DNA of 64,000 nucleotides from Pseudomonadota bacterium (lineage in GTDB: Bacteria; Pseudomonadota; Gammaproteobacteria; Burkholderiales; Rhodocyclaceae), in assembly GCA_018261905.1 (NCBI GenBank), contig JAGTRU010000001.1, positions 186,001-250,000 on the forward strand. Direction: 5' to 3'. Of this stretch, positions 1 through 9,476 are shown one piece after another. Each line of letters starts with the position of its first letter. Position 1 is the first letter of the stretch. A program made the translations under genes and the position numbers. The notes beneath the pieces were generated by a model, which worked only from the letters and a program-made list of their open reading frames with translations, was not told where the DNA came from and ran no database searches.

Positions 1-1565
1 AAGTCGGGATAGGCCAACAGGGGCCGGCGCAAGGTCAGGCGCGTCGGACTGGCGGGATCATCGGTCGCCAGGCGCATCGCCTTGGGCGGCACCCGGCGTT
101 CGAAACGCACGCTGGCGACCGGCGCCGCGGCCGGATTGATGGCCACGTCGCCGACCTGCGGGCCGCCGCCGGTAAGATCGACCAGGCGGACGCGGAAATC
201 GTAGCGTTCACCGTAACGGAGGGGCGGAGCGGCCTGTGCGGTCCACGCGCTGGCCGCCGGCCGCCGACCGGCCAGCCGTTGCGCGACGGGATCGGCCAGG
301 ACCAGCGAAGTGCCGCGCCAGGCGGCGAAGTAGCGGGGCAGCGTCAGCATCACGTCGCTCTCGAGATTGGGCCGCTGCGGCGGCGTATCGACGGCGAATT
401 CGCCCGCGATCTCGGCACTCCACGGCCCGAGCCGGGCCTTGCCGGTGACGCCGCACAGCGTCTGCCAGCCATCGGCGCTGCCCTGGACGCGGACATCGAC
501 GCGGTAGCCGGCGACGCCGAGCGGAGCCCGGGTGGCGGTAACCGAAGCATCGCCGCGAGCACGACTGTTGTCCAGTTGCCGGTTGACCCAGGCCAGTACC
601 TGCTCGTCGTCCCAGCCGATCTGGATGCCGGCTTCGGCCCCCGGGGGCAGGGCATAGCCCCCCTCCTCCGAGCAGGCATCCGCGGTGGTCGGCTGGCGCA
701 GGTGCACCGCGCCGGCAAAGCCGTCGTCGTATTCCATCGCCTCGCTCGGGACGCGATTGGCCTCGCTGCCCTGCAAGATTTCATCATCGGGGAAGAGCAC
801 GGCGGCAAACAGCGGGCGCCCCTGAGTGCTCAGCGGCGGCAAGCGCGCGGCGTAGCAGTCGGTGCGCTCGGCCGACCAGCCGAGCGGCCCGCCAATCATC
901 GCGGGCGCCAGCCCAAGGTAGAGCCAGCCCCCCTCGGCCAGCAGCGTTGCCATATCCTGGCCGGGGATTTCGACGTCGAAATCGTAGATCAGCCCCATGG
1001 CGCGCGCCAGCTTCGGCTGCTTGAGGGCATAGGAAATCACCTGACCCCAGGACACCGTGTCGGGCTGCGTGGGTTTCGGGGCGGGGGTCTGGCCGCGCAT
1101 GCGGCAGGCATACTCATGTTCCGACAGCACGTAGCGGGGATCGCGCGGTTCGACCAGGCCGGTCGCGCTCTTGTAGCTTTCCGGCAGGACCTTGTACACC
1201 GACCCCAGGGCGTCCAGCCGCTGGGCGCGTTTCTGGCGGGACAGGGCAAGTTGCGCGGGCGGCGCCGAGGTCGGCGAGAACTGCTCTGCCAACGCCGCGA
1301 ACAGTGCCCTGGCATCGTCGAATGCGGGGAGCGGCGTGAGTAGCGTGGACCGGTTGCCCGCCAGGTTGACCTTGAAGTCCGCTGGGCCGGGCTGGACGAC
1401 GAGTTGCAGCGTCAGCGGCGTGCCGGCGAAAGCGGCGCCGCTGTCGAAGAGCGGCGCGTTGAGCGGGTCACCCACCGGCAGGACGAGGAGCGAGGCCCGC
1501 AGGCGTTGGCCATCCCAGCGCTGGGGGAAAGGCAGAAGGGTGAGTCGGTAGTCGTCGTGTGCCAT
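1..1565 (-). CDS. Large hypothetical protein, C-terminus cut by window edge
   Basis: The frame is open for at least 521 codons and runs off the left edge without a stop. The ATG at 1565 has AGAGG five bases upstream and lies 13 nt after the stop of the preceding gene, so the two are probably co-transcribed. The product starts MAHDDYRLTLLPFPQRW and has no signal peptide or membrane segment. It is rich in Trp, Pro and Gly, and the last visible part (YDFRVRLVDLTGGGP and following) looks like a beta-sandwich repeat. I do not recognise a family. Codon bias (G/C at third positions) is host-like, which argues against a chance frame. Function unknown. Confidence 0.75.
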   Translation of the reverse strand, partial: MAHDDYRLTLLPFPQRWDGQRLRASLLVLPVGDPLNAPLFDSGAAFAGTPLTLQLVVQPGPADFKVNLAGNRSTLLTPLPAFDDARALFAALAEQFSPTSAPPAQLALSRQKRAQRLDALGSVYKVLPESYKSATGLVEPRDPRYVLSEHEYACRMRGQTPAPKPTQPDTVSWGQVISYALKQPKLARAMGLIYDFDVEIPGQDMATLLAEGGWLYLGLAPAMIGGPLGWSAERTDCYAARLPPLSTQGRPLFAAVLFPDDEILQGSEANRVPSEAMEYDDGFAGAVHLRQPTTADACSEEGGYALPPGAEAGIQIGWDDEQVLAWVNRQLDNSRARGDASVTATRAPLGVAGYRVDVRVQGSADGWQTLCGVTGKARLGPWSAEIAGEFAVDTPPQRPNLESDVMLTLPRYFAAWRGTSLVLADPVAQRLAGRRPAASAWTAQAAPPLRYGERYDFRVRLVDLTGGGPQVGDVAINPAAAPVASVRFERRVPPKAMRLATDDPASPTRLTLRRPLLAYPD

Positions 1566-1578
1566 GATTGCCTCTGCT

Positions 1579-4500
1579 TTAGCGAGCAACTTCGGTTGCG
1601 AAGGGCCAGGAAGTGTCGAAGTCGATGTCGATGACCCAACAGATCGAGATGTGGATGCCGACCGCCACATAGGCATCGAAACGGACATGGTCTTCGTCCG
1701 GTACATCAGGCGAAATGCCGGCGCCGGCTTCGAGCGTCAGGCCGGCGCTGGCGACGCCGCCGAGGACGTCGACGCCGGCATGACCGGTGAGGATTCCGGC
1801 GATACGCAGCTCGCTGCCGATCTCGAGCTGGATCGCGATGATGATCGAGGCGCTGCCGCGGGCGATGCCGATGTCGATGGCCAGCGCCAGCCCGAGTCCG
1901 GCGCGCACCATGAGGCGGTGGCCGTCGCTGCCGACCGCCAGACGGACCAGGGCGGTGCCGGCGAACGGCGACAGGATCAGGGTCATCGGGTTCTGCTCGG
2001 TGCCCAGCCCGACGCCGAACTCGATCGAGGGCGGCAGGAAGCCTAGGGTGCCGCCGATATCGAACTGAATATTGCTGACCGTACCGAAACCCAGGGGCAG
2101 ATTGGGCAGCGTCACGCTATCGCCGATGCTCAGACGGCCATCGCTGAAGTCCACGCGCAGACCGCCGCTGCCGGCGGCCCGGGGACTTTTGGCGCCGCCC
2201 GCCAGTCCCATTCCCCTGAGGCCCTTGAGCAGGTCGCCGAGCGGCTTCAGCTTGGCGCCCAGCACCAGTTCCGGCGTGCTGAACAGCGGCGCGCCGCTCG
2301 TGCTGGCGGCGATATTGGCAAAGGAGACGGCCAACAGTCGCTCGCCCATGGCGTGCAGTTCGAAGCTCAGCGGGCCGAGACTGATGCTCCAGGTCGAGGC
2401 GTCGATCTGGACATCGATCCGGGTCCGGTGCGGATTGCTGATGTCGTCGAGCTGCACGGCATCGGCGTAGCGCAACATGACTTTGGCGGGGCCGCAGTCG
2501 ATGACCGGCTCGACCTTGTCCGAGTCAAGCTCCCAGCTCTTGGCGAAAGTCAGGCCGTTACTGCCGAGCTGCGGCATCTCGTCGACACTCAACTGGGTCA
2601 GCAGGGCCTCGAAGGCGGGCGGGAAGAGGCCGGTCGAACGCAGTAGGGCGCGCACATCGCCCAGCTTGAAGTCCTCGCCGTCGGGAACGCGCAGCCGGCC
2701 GTGATCGCCCAGGCCCTTGGCCGGGACGAACTCGAATTGCGGATACGGAAAGTAGATTTTCTGCGTACCGGTGCCCTGGAGCAGCCCATATTCGTTCTGC
2801 GGCAGGGTCGTGGCGCCGGGCAGGCGCAGGGCAAACACGTCGCGGCAGTCGGCGAGGTGCCAGAGATCGTTGCCATTGGGCTGAATGACCGGCACCGGAA
2901 AGTCGGCGTCCAAGGCCTGCGGTTCGCTATCCAGCGGCTTGCACCGGGTCACGCTCCAGGCGCCGGCGCGCGGCAGGACCGGGCTGCCGGCCAGGGCCAG
3001 CACCAGGTGACCTTGATGGCTGGGGCTGAGAGTCGGCGTAGCCTCGATCTGGGTGGCGCGCAAAAGCTGGCCGGTGCCGCCGATGTCGATGACACAGGCC
3101 ACCTTGCCGCGCGCCGGGCTGTGTTCGAAGGCGGCAAAGACCTGGCCCAGCGCTTCCGCGCTCGGCGGCCCGCCGGCGTTGGGATTTTTCGGATCAGGCG
3201 GCGTCGGGTCGAGCAGGAGGAAGCCCCAGACGTCCTGGCAGGCAATCGCTTCCTGCCCCTCGGCCGAAGAACCGCCGGCGACCAGCCAATTTCCGCTGTG
3301 CGGCACGAGCAGCGCGCTGGCATCGAAGCGCACGGCCTGCGCATTGGGCAGCGAGGCGAGCCGCGGGTCGGTGACTTCGACGATGCGCTCGGCGCGGATC
3401 AGGCGATCGACCAGGCCATGGTGCAGGCGGGATTCGTCGGCGACGCCATCGGCGTACGTCACGAAGGGGATGAACAGGCTGTCGGACACGGCGACCCAGC
3501 CGCTGTCGCGCCGGATCACCCAACCGACCTGCTGGCGGTTGATGGTGACGGTGCGCCGGACCTTGATGCCCCAGGGATGGATCACCGCCTGGACGACGAT
3601 TTCTTCGTAGGCCGTGCGGCCGAGCAGGACGTTGAAGGCGGTCTTGACGACGCCGACGCCATTGGGGTTGGGAATATCGTTGGGATGCTCGAGATTTTCG
3701 TCGCGCCAGTCGCTGAAGACGCTGGCGCCACGGCCGGAAAGGTCGTAGCGGCGGAGCGGTACGGCGGGATGGACGCCGTAGTAGCCGAACTCGTTTTCGA
3801 AAATCGCGCCGCTGCTGCGTCCCAGAACCTGTTGCCCGTACCCCATCGGCTCCGTCGACGGTGGATGTTTGACGCCGCCGACGATTTCCATATAGCCGTT
3901 GAACACCGCCCGCGAAGAGTGCGGGTTGGGCGGCACCAGTTTGAGCTGCATTCCGCCGCGCAACTGGTCGGCAAAACGCGGCTGATTGAAGGCAAAGGTG
4001 TCGGCGGTCTGTGGCGAGAGCACGCTCACCAGCCCGAATGGCAAATTCAGGCGGGCTCCGAACTCGGCATTTTTCTTGACGGCATTGACGTATTTATGCA
4101 GCGCCTCGGTGGGCGCAATGCGCACCAGGTTCACCGTCGGTACGTTGACGCGGTCAAAGCTGCCATCGCCTTCCTTTCCGGCAGCGATGACCCGCAGTTC
4201 GTAGTCCTCGGGATTCGCGAGATCCGTGGGATCGGTCGGCGGGGGCAGCGGCAGGGCCAGCATCGGTTCCCAGGAAATCGAGGGCAGCGTGACCACCATC
4301 AGCCGCGCGCCCGGCACGGCCAGCATGCCGGCTTCGATCGTCACGTCATCGGCCGCCGTTCCCGGCGCCTGACCGTTGTCATCGATATGGACATAGACGC
4401 CGAAATGATCGGCCAGTCCCGAGACGTCAATCAAGGCCCGGGCTTTCCACATCGCCAAGTCGTGCTTGCTGGCCGGCGGAATCTGCGGCGTCGAAAGCTG

Positions 4501-6153
4501 CTCTTCGAGGTACTGCAACTGCAAGCCGAAGGCCAGGTGCGCGACATACGGCGCAGCCCCCCAGGTGGTGCGGGCGAACGCCGCGCCGCCGACGTCGAAG
4601 GGGGCATCCTGCGAGGTAACGTACGGATCGGGCAGGGTGAGCGAGAGCTGGTGGGTCGGCAAGCCAAGCCAGAGCTGGCCATGTTCGATGCCGGTGCCGG
4701 CCAGGCTGCCCTTGAGCACCAGCCCTTGCGGGACGCCGCAAGTGAGTACGCCGTTCTTGGCCGAATAGCGATGGCGCTCGCGCCGCAGCGCTGTGCCCGC
4801 CTCCGACAAACCGAAACCGAAGAGCGCGATCTGCACTCCGCTGGCCAAGCGGCTGATGGTCGTCAACGCGGCGATTTCGCTGACGGCCACGGGGCTGCCG
4901 GTGATGCGAACCGGCCGGTCGAGGCGGGCCGAGGCGATGCCGGGAATCACCAGTCCCTCGGTCTGGCCGCCGAAGGCGACATAGAAGAGGCCATCTCCCG
5001 CCGCATAGTCCATCGTTGCCTGGCTGCGCCGTTGTTCGTTGGCGCGGTCGCGCCATAGAGCGAAGGTATCCTGCGCCTTCTGCCGTAACTGCCAGAACAT
5101 CGAACCGATCAGTCCGGGCGCCGCCCACAGGTGGACTTGGCCGAAGTGCTGCGGCGTGAAATGCGGCGCCCAGTCGGCCTGCACTTCGCCTTGCAAGGCG
5201 AGGTAGAGGGAGCCGGCCTGGGCAATCTCACCAAAGGTCGGACCGTTGTCGACGGCCACCGGCAGCGACCAGGCGGCTTTGGCCAGGGTCGCTCTGCCGG
5301 TGGGATGGAAGATATCGGACTTGACGTCGGCGAAGTCGAACGTCGAGCTCGAGGCCGAGCAGGGGATCAGGCATTCCTTGACCTCGCCGCTGGCCAGGTA
5401 CTCCGCGGCCGCCCCTTGGTAGTTCAGCGTCACGGCGCAGCCGTAGAGTTTGCCCTGCAGCCCGGCCAAGGCCGTGACTTGACAGCCATTGGCGAAATGG
5501 AAGGCGGCGCTCGCCGGCAGGGTAATCTCGGCGGCCAGGGCGTCCGGCGCCAAGGCCGGATCGCCGCCGACAGCGGGCTGCGGGTCGAGCGTGATGCTCA
5601 GGTCGGCGCTGGCCTCGGGGGCCAGCCTGATGCCCTGGGCGGTAACCACCATTGGCCGGTTCGAGCTTAGCGTCCCGGCCTTGATGCGGCTGCCGGCAAA
5701 GAGATTTTTCGCCTGGCCGGGTACCAGTTCGGATAAACCGATGCGCAGCGTTCCCCCCGGCAGTGAAATGCTTTCTTTCGGGCCGCCAAGCCCGACCAGC
5801 GACGATAACGGCAGGTAGGCCAGCACCACTTTCTGTTTGCCGAGCAGACGGTAGAGCGGCACCAAGTGCACCTGCTCGGCGATATCGACCCACACCGCCA
5901 GCCCATCATCGCGCACGAACGGCCCCAGACGGCGGGCGATGCGCACACCGCGGGCCCAATCCGGGCGATCGAAATCAAGCGCACTGCCGAGCGGCGTAAA
6001 GCTCAGGTGGGCCGGCGATGGCGCCTGCCCGGCGCGCCTGCCGGCCGCTTGCAGAAGCTGGCGCGCCTCGCTCAAATCGCTCGCTGCCACCCCCGGGCCG
6101 GGAATGCAGGCATCGAGGTTCAGGGCGGATATCTCTCGAATCGATCGCTTCAT
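1579..6153 (-). CDS. Giant hypothetical protein (1,524 aa)
   Basis: An uninterrupted frame. The ATG at 6153 (MKRSIREISALNLD) is preferred over the longest ATG at 6252 because GGAG lies eight bases before it and the upstream extension looks non-coding. No signal peptide or clear membrane helix is visible. Long stretches alternate short hydrophobic strands with Gly/Pro turns. The last 250 residues (LPPSIEFGVGLG, SPFAGTALVRLAV) look like amphipathic beta-strands of a barrel or sandwich. No enzyme motif was recognised. It is the first gene of a leftward pair with the gene at 1565. The pair could be a secreted or structural assembly, but that is only a guess from size and beta-richness. Confidence 0.8.
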   Translation of the reverse strand: MKRSIREISALNLDACIPGPGVAASDLSEARQLLQAAGRRAGQAPSPAHLSFTPLGSALDFDRPDWARGVRIARRLGPFVRDDGLAVWVDIAEQVHLVPLYRLLGKQKVVLAYLPLSSLVGLGGPKESISLPGGTLRIGLSELVPGQAKNLFAGSRIKAGTLSSNRPMVVTAQGIRLAPEASADLSITLDPQPAVGGDPALAPDALAAEITLPASAAFHFANGCQVTALAGLQGKLYGCAVTLNYQGAAAEYLASGEVKECLIPCSASSSTFDFADVKSDIFHPTGRATLAKAAWSLPVAVDNGPTFGEIAQAGSLYLALQGEVQADWAPHFTPQHFGQVHLWAAPGLIGSMFWQLRQKAQDTFALWRDRANEQRRSQATMDYAAGDGLFYVAFGGQTEGLVIPGIASARLDRPVRITGSPVAVSEIAALTTISRLASGVQIALFGFGLSEAGTALRRERHRYSAKNGVLTCGVPQGLVLKGSLAGTGIEHGQLWLGLPTHQLSLTLPDPYVTSQDAPFDVGGAAFARTTWGAAPYVAHLAFGLQLQYLEEQLSTPQIPPASKHDLAMWKARALIDVSGLADHFGVYVHIDDNGQAPGTAADDVTIEAGMLAVPGARLMVVTLPSISWEPMLALPLPPPTDPTDLANPEDYELRVIAAGKEGDGSFDRVNVPTVNLVRIAPTEALHKYVNAVKKNAEFGARLNLPFGLVSVLSPQTADTFAFNQPRFADQLRGGMQLKLVPPNPHSSRAVFNGYMEIVGGVKHPPSTEPMGYGQQVLGRSSGAIFENEFGYYGVHPAVPLRRYDLSGRGASVFSDWRDENLEHPNDIPNPNGVGVVKTAFNVLLGRTAYEEIVVQAVIHPWGIKVRRTVTINRQQVGWVIRRDSGWVAVSDSLFIPFVTYADGVADESRLHHGLVDRLIRAERIVEVTDPRLASLPNAQAVRFDASALLVPHSGNWLVAGGSSAEGQEAIACQDVWGFLLLDPTPPDPKNPNAGGPPSAEALGQVFAAFEHSPARGKVACVIDIGGTGQLLRATQIEATPTLSPSHQGHLVLALAGSPVLPRAGAWSVTRCKPLDSEPQALDADFPVPVIQPNGNDLWHLADCRDVFALRLPGATTLPQNEYGLLQGTGTQKIYFPYPQFEFVPAKGLGDHGRLRVPDGEDFKLGDVRALLRSTGLFPPAFEALLTQLSVDEMPQLGSNGLTFAKSWELDSDKVEPVIDCGPAKVMLRYADAVQLDDISNPHRTRIDVQIDASTWSISLGPLSFELHAMGERLLAVSFANIAASTSGAPLFSTPELVLGAKLKPLGDLLKGLRGMGLAGGAKSPRAAGSGGLRVDFSDGRLSIGDSVTLPNLPLGFGTVSNIQFDIGGTLGFLPPSIEFGVGLGTEQNPMTLILSPFAGTALVRLAVGSDGHRLMVRAGLGLALAIDIGIARGSASIIIAIQLEIGSELRIAGILTGHAGVDVLGGVASAGLTLEAGAGISPDVPDEDHVRFDAYVAVGIHISICWVIDIDFDTSWPFATEVAR

Positions 6154-6499
6154 TTCCGGGCTCCGCAATAGGGGTGAACTGGTCTCGAGGTCACCGGTGG
6201 GAAGGCAAGAGATATGACGGATGTTCTGCCGTATCGGCAATGATAGTGGCATTGCACGAGGGCAGGGTCAATGCATTTCGGGTTTCGGTCACCACCCGAT
6301 CATCGAAGATCAAAGGCCAAAAATATCGCGGCGGGCAGCCGCGGCGGGATCGCCCAGCGAAGGGCGGGGAGGGCGAGCCTTGGCGCTCGCCGACTCGACC
6401 TTCACCTCGGGTTTGGGCTGGCGGAGTCGGCAAGGCTGATCTGCTGGCTACTTTGTAGTAGCCTTGCGGCCTTTTCGCCGTTGGATGTCAGGTTTCAGT
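6154..6499. other. Divergent intergenic region
   Basis: It separates the leftward giant gene from the rightward DUF3348 locus and should hold both promoters. The only structure I can see is a small perfect hairpin, GGCTAC-TTTGTA-GTAGCC, near 6447-6464, just before the rightward genes. No convincing -35/-10 pair was identified. Confidence 0.4.
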
Positions 6500-7261
6500 A
6501 TGGCGCGGACGTTGCCGCACACAAGTTTCAACCGTTCCCGCCTGGTTCGTGTTCTTGCCGGGCTGGCCGTCACGGAGGTCGCCGAGGCAAAGCAGTCCTT
6601 GGCCGAAAGACTGGGCCTGTGGCTGGATTTTACGGATGCGATGGCGCTCTTCTCTGCACTGGGTAGCCGTGCCGGAGGGACCTCGGCTAGCCCACTGGCC
6701 GGGCCGGCGAGCGGCCCGCTACAGGCGGAGTTGGTTCGCCTGCGTAGTGCCTTGGTGGACGCGATTACCACCGATGGGGTGCGCAAGACGGGCAATGTTC
6801 GAATAAAATTGCCGACCCCGGCGCACAACGCCAGCGTGGAAGACGCGGCCGATTTTTCGCCCTACCATCGCTACTATCTGGCCCATCAGCGGGAGATGAG
6901 CGCCAGTATCGCTGCCCTGCGGGCCAGCGCGCGGGCGGCGCTGGCCGGTCATTCGCCCGATCTGAAGCGGCTTGCCGCGCTGGATGAGGTCCTGGAACAG
7001 GCGCTGGCCAGTCGTGAACGCAACCTGCTGGCGACGGTGCCCCTGTTCGTCGGCAAGCGCTTCGAGCAATTGTTCGCGGCGCATCGGGCGGCGCGCCGCG
7101 ATACGCCACTGGCCGATGCGCCGGAATGCTGGTTGCAGCCGGGCGGCTGGTTGGTCGCCTTCTATCGCGACATGCAGGCCGTACTGCTGGCCGAACTGGA
7201 AGTTCGACTCGAGCCGGTGGCCGGGCTGATTGCAGCACTAGGTAAAGAGGTAACAAAGTAG
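6500..7261 (+). CDS. DUF3348 family protein
   Basis: 253 aa. The start MARTLPHTSFNRSRLVRVL was chosen because DUF3348 proteins typically begin with a short tail followed by a LVRLLA..L....PESRQSFAERL-type helix. Here that reads LVRVLAGLAVTEVAEAKQSLAERLGLWLDFTDA. The protein is helical and soluble, with no signal peptide. It contains FSPYHRYYLAHQREM, which resembles the conserved middle of the family. Function is unknown. It is the first gene of a tight rightward operon (2 nt before the DUF802 gene). DUF3348, DUF802, OmpA-like and DUF2894 genes recur together in betaproteobacteria, which suggests one machine. The ribosome site is weak. Confidence 0.85.
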   Translation: MARTLPHTSFNRSRLVRVLAGLAVTEVAEAKQSLAERLGLWLDFTDAMALFSALGSRAGGTSASPLAGPASGPLQAELVRLRSALVDAITTDGVRKTGNVRIKLPTPAHNASVEDAADFSPYHRYYLAHQREMSASIAALRASARAALAGHSPDLKRLAALDEVLEQALASRERNLLATVPLFVGKRFEQLFAAHRAARRDTPLADAPECWLQPGGWLVAFYRDMQAVLLAELEVRLEPVAGLIAALGKEVTK

Positions 7262-7263
7262 CA

Positions 7264-9474
7264 ATGAACAGAAATATTTGTCTAACGGCCTTCATCGTCG
7301 GCCTCGTTGCCGTGGGCTGGGTCGGTGTCGGCTATATCGGCAACAGTCCCCTGGCACTGGCCATGACCGTCGTCATCGCGGCGGCTTATCTGGCCGGAGC
7401 CCTTGAACTGCGCCGCTTCCACCAGGCGACTTCCGCCCTGGCCCAGGCCCTGGCGGCCATCCCCGCGCCGCTGTTGGCGTTGGACGAGTGGCTCGGGCGG
7501 CTCCCGCTCGCTTTGCAGAACCCGGTGCGCCGGCGCATCGAAGGGGAACGTGTCGGCCTGCCCGGGCCGGCGATGACGCCTTATCTGGTGGGGCTGCTGG
7601 TCCTGCTGGGGATGTTGGGGACCTTCCTCGGCATGGTCGTCACGCTCAACGGTGCAGTCATTGCCCTGGAAAGCACTACCGATCTGCAAACCATCCGCGC
7701 CTCGCTGGCCGCTCCGGTCAAGGGACTGGGCGTGGCATTCGGCACCTCGATCGCCGGGGTGGCCGCATCCGCCATGCTCGGGTTGATGTCCGCCCTGTGC
7801 CGGCGGGCCCGCCTGCAGACGGCGCAGCAACTGGAGACGAAAATGGCCACCGTATTGCGCCCCTTTTCGCTCCCCCATCAGCGCCAGGAATCCTTCAAGG
7901 CCCTGCAACTCCAGGCCCGGGCCCTGCCCGAGGTGGTGGACAAATTGCAGGCCATGATGGCGCACATGGAACGCCAGAGCCAGCACTTGAACGAGCGCCT
8001 GCTGGCCGGCCAGGAGGGCTTCTACCGGGAGGCGAGGGGAGCCTATTCGGAACTGGCCGCCGCCGTCGATCGCTCTCTCAAGGAAAGCCTGACCGAAAGT
8101 GCCCGCCTGGCCGGCGCAACCATCCAGCCCGTGGTGACGGCGACGATGCAAGGCATGGCGCGGGAGACCGCCATCCTGCAGGAGAAACTGAGCGAAACGC
8201 TCACGATGCAACTCGACGGTCTCTCGTCACGCTTCGGCAATGCCATCGGGACGGTTGCCGACACCTGGACGGCGGCCCTGGCCAACCATGAACACACCCT
8301 GGAAGGTCTCAACCAGGGACTGCAGGATGCGTTGCAGGCCAACACCGAAACTTTCGGACAACGCTCGGCCGCCTTGCTGGCCTCGGTTGACGGGGCGCAT
8401 GCCGCGCTGCGCAGCGATCTGGCGGCGACAACGACGGCCATCGCGCGGGATACGAGCGGCCTGCACCAAGCAATGGCGGCGCGGCTCGAAACGCAACTTG
8501 ATGGCCTGACCGCTCGTTTTGACACGGCCGTCACCAGCCTGGCCACGACGTGGACTGCGGCTCTGGCCGAGCACGAGCGCACCAGCGAAAATTTGACGGC
8601 GGGCCTGCAGCAGTCCCACGAAACCTTCGCCGAGACCTTCGAGCAACGCTCGGCCGCCCTGCTGACTTCCGTCTACGAAACGCAGGGCAAGTGGCAGGGC
8701 GAATTGGCGGCCAAGGATGAAGCCCGACTGATGAGCCTGACGCAAGCCCTGGCGTCGATGGCGGCGGCATTGCAGGAAGAGTGGCGAGCGGCCGGGGCGC
8801 AGACCCAGGCCCACCAGGAACAGATCTGCCGGACCCTGGGCGAGACGGCGCGCGATATCAGTGCCTCGACCCGGGCCCAGGCCAGCCAGACGATCGAGGA
8901 GGTCACCCGGCTGATGCAGAGCGCCGCCGAAGCGCCCCGCGCCGCCGCCGAAGTGATCGGCCAACTGCGCCAGGAGCTGTCGGCCAGCATGGCGCGCGAC
9001 AATACCCTCCTCGAAGAACGCAGCCGCATCATGGAAACCTTGTCGGCGCTGCTTGCCGCCATCAACCATGCCTCGACCGAACAGCGCGGGGCGATCGACG
9101 CACTGGTGACGTCCTCGGCCGCCATGCTCGAGCGGGTTGGCAGCCAGTTCTCGGCAAGGATCGAAACGGAAGCCGCCAAAATGGTCGATGTCGCCGCCCA
9201 GGTCAGCGGTGGCGCCATCGAGGTGGCGAGTCTGGGCGAAGCCTTCGGTCTGGCCGTGCAACTGTTCAGCGCCGCCAACGACAAGCTGATGACGGCGCTG
9301 CAGCGTATCGAAGGCGCCCTCGGCAAGTCGATGACGCGCAGCGACGAGCAGCTTGCCTACTACGTCGCGCAGGCGCGGGAAATCATCGATCTCAGCATCA
9401 TGTCGCAGAAACAGATCGTCGACGATCTGCAACGGCTGTCCGGACAACCGGCGGCCCCGGCGGGGGAGGCCTGA
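7264..9474 (+). CDS. DUF802 protein: MotA/ExbB-like membrane core with long coiled-coil tail
   Basis: 736 aa. Four hydrophobic segments fall at about residues 7-27, 29-47, 106-130 and 155-178. The third and fourth carry the MotA/TolQ/ExbB-type pattern (LLGMLGTFLGMVVTLNG, then PVKGLGVAFGTSIAGVAASAMLG). From residue 185 to the end is a helical tail with a duplicated unit of about 77 residues: LDGLSSRFGNAIGTVADTW near 318 and LDGLTARFDTAVTSLATTW near 411. The C-terminal part resembles a methyl-accepting or Apolipoprotein-like coiled coil. This is the layout of ZorA, the Zorya motor stator with an intracellular tail. It lies 3 nt upstream of the MotB/OmpA-like gene. Ion flow through a 5:2 complex is inferred from family knowledge. 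Confidence 0.88.
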   Translation: MNRNICLTAFIVGLVAVGWVGVGYIGNSPLALAMTVVIAAAYLAGALELRRFHQATSALAQALAAIPAPLLALDEWLGRLPLALQNPVRRRIEGERVGLPGPAMTPYLVGLLVLLGMLGTFLGMVVTLNGAVIALESTTDLQTIRASLAAPVKGLGVAFGTSIAGVAASAMLGLMSALCRRARLQTAQQLETKMATVLRPFSLPHQRQESFKALQLQARALPEVVDKLQAMMAHMERQSQHLNERLLAGQEGFYREARGAYSELAAAVDRSLKESLTESARLAGATIQPVVTATMQGMARETAILQEKLSETLTMQLDGLSSRFGNAIGTVADTWTAALANHEHTLEGLNQGLQDALQANTETFGQRSAALLASVDGAHAALRSDLAATTTAIARDTSGLHQAMAARLETQLDGLTARFDTAVTSLATTWTAALAEHERTSENLTAGLQQSHETFAETFEQRSAALLTSVYETQGKWQGELAAKDEARLMSLTQALASMAAALQEEWRAAGAQTQAHQEQICRTLGETARDISASTRAQASQTIEEVTRLMQSAAEAPRAAAEVIGQLRQELSASMARDNTLLEERSRIMETLSALLAAINHASTEQRGAIDALVTSSAAMLERVGSQFSARIETEAAKMVDVAAQVSGGAIEVASLGEAFGLAVQLFSAANDKLMTALQRIEGALGKSMTRSDEQLAYYVAQAREIIDLSIMSQKQIVDDLQRLSGQPAAPAGEA

Positions 9475-9476
9475 CA

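Noticed and set aside
2701..5058. Rightward frame of 785 codons opposite the giant gene
   Set aside because: It is a high-GC antisense shadow: Arg/Gly/Ala/Gln-rich composition, no ribosome site, and the leftward frame is longer and protein-like.
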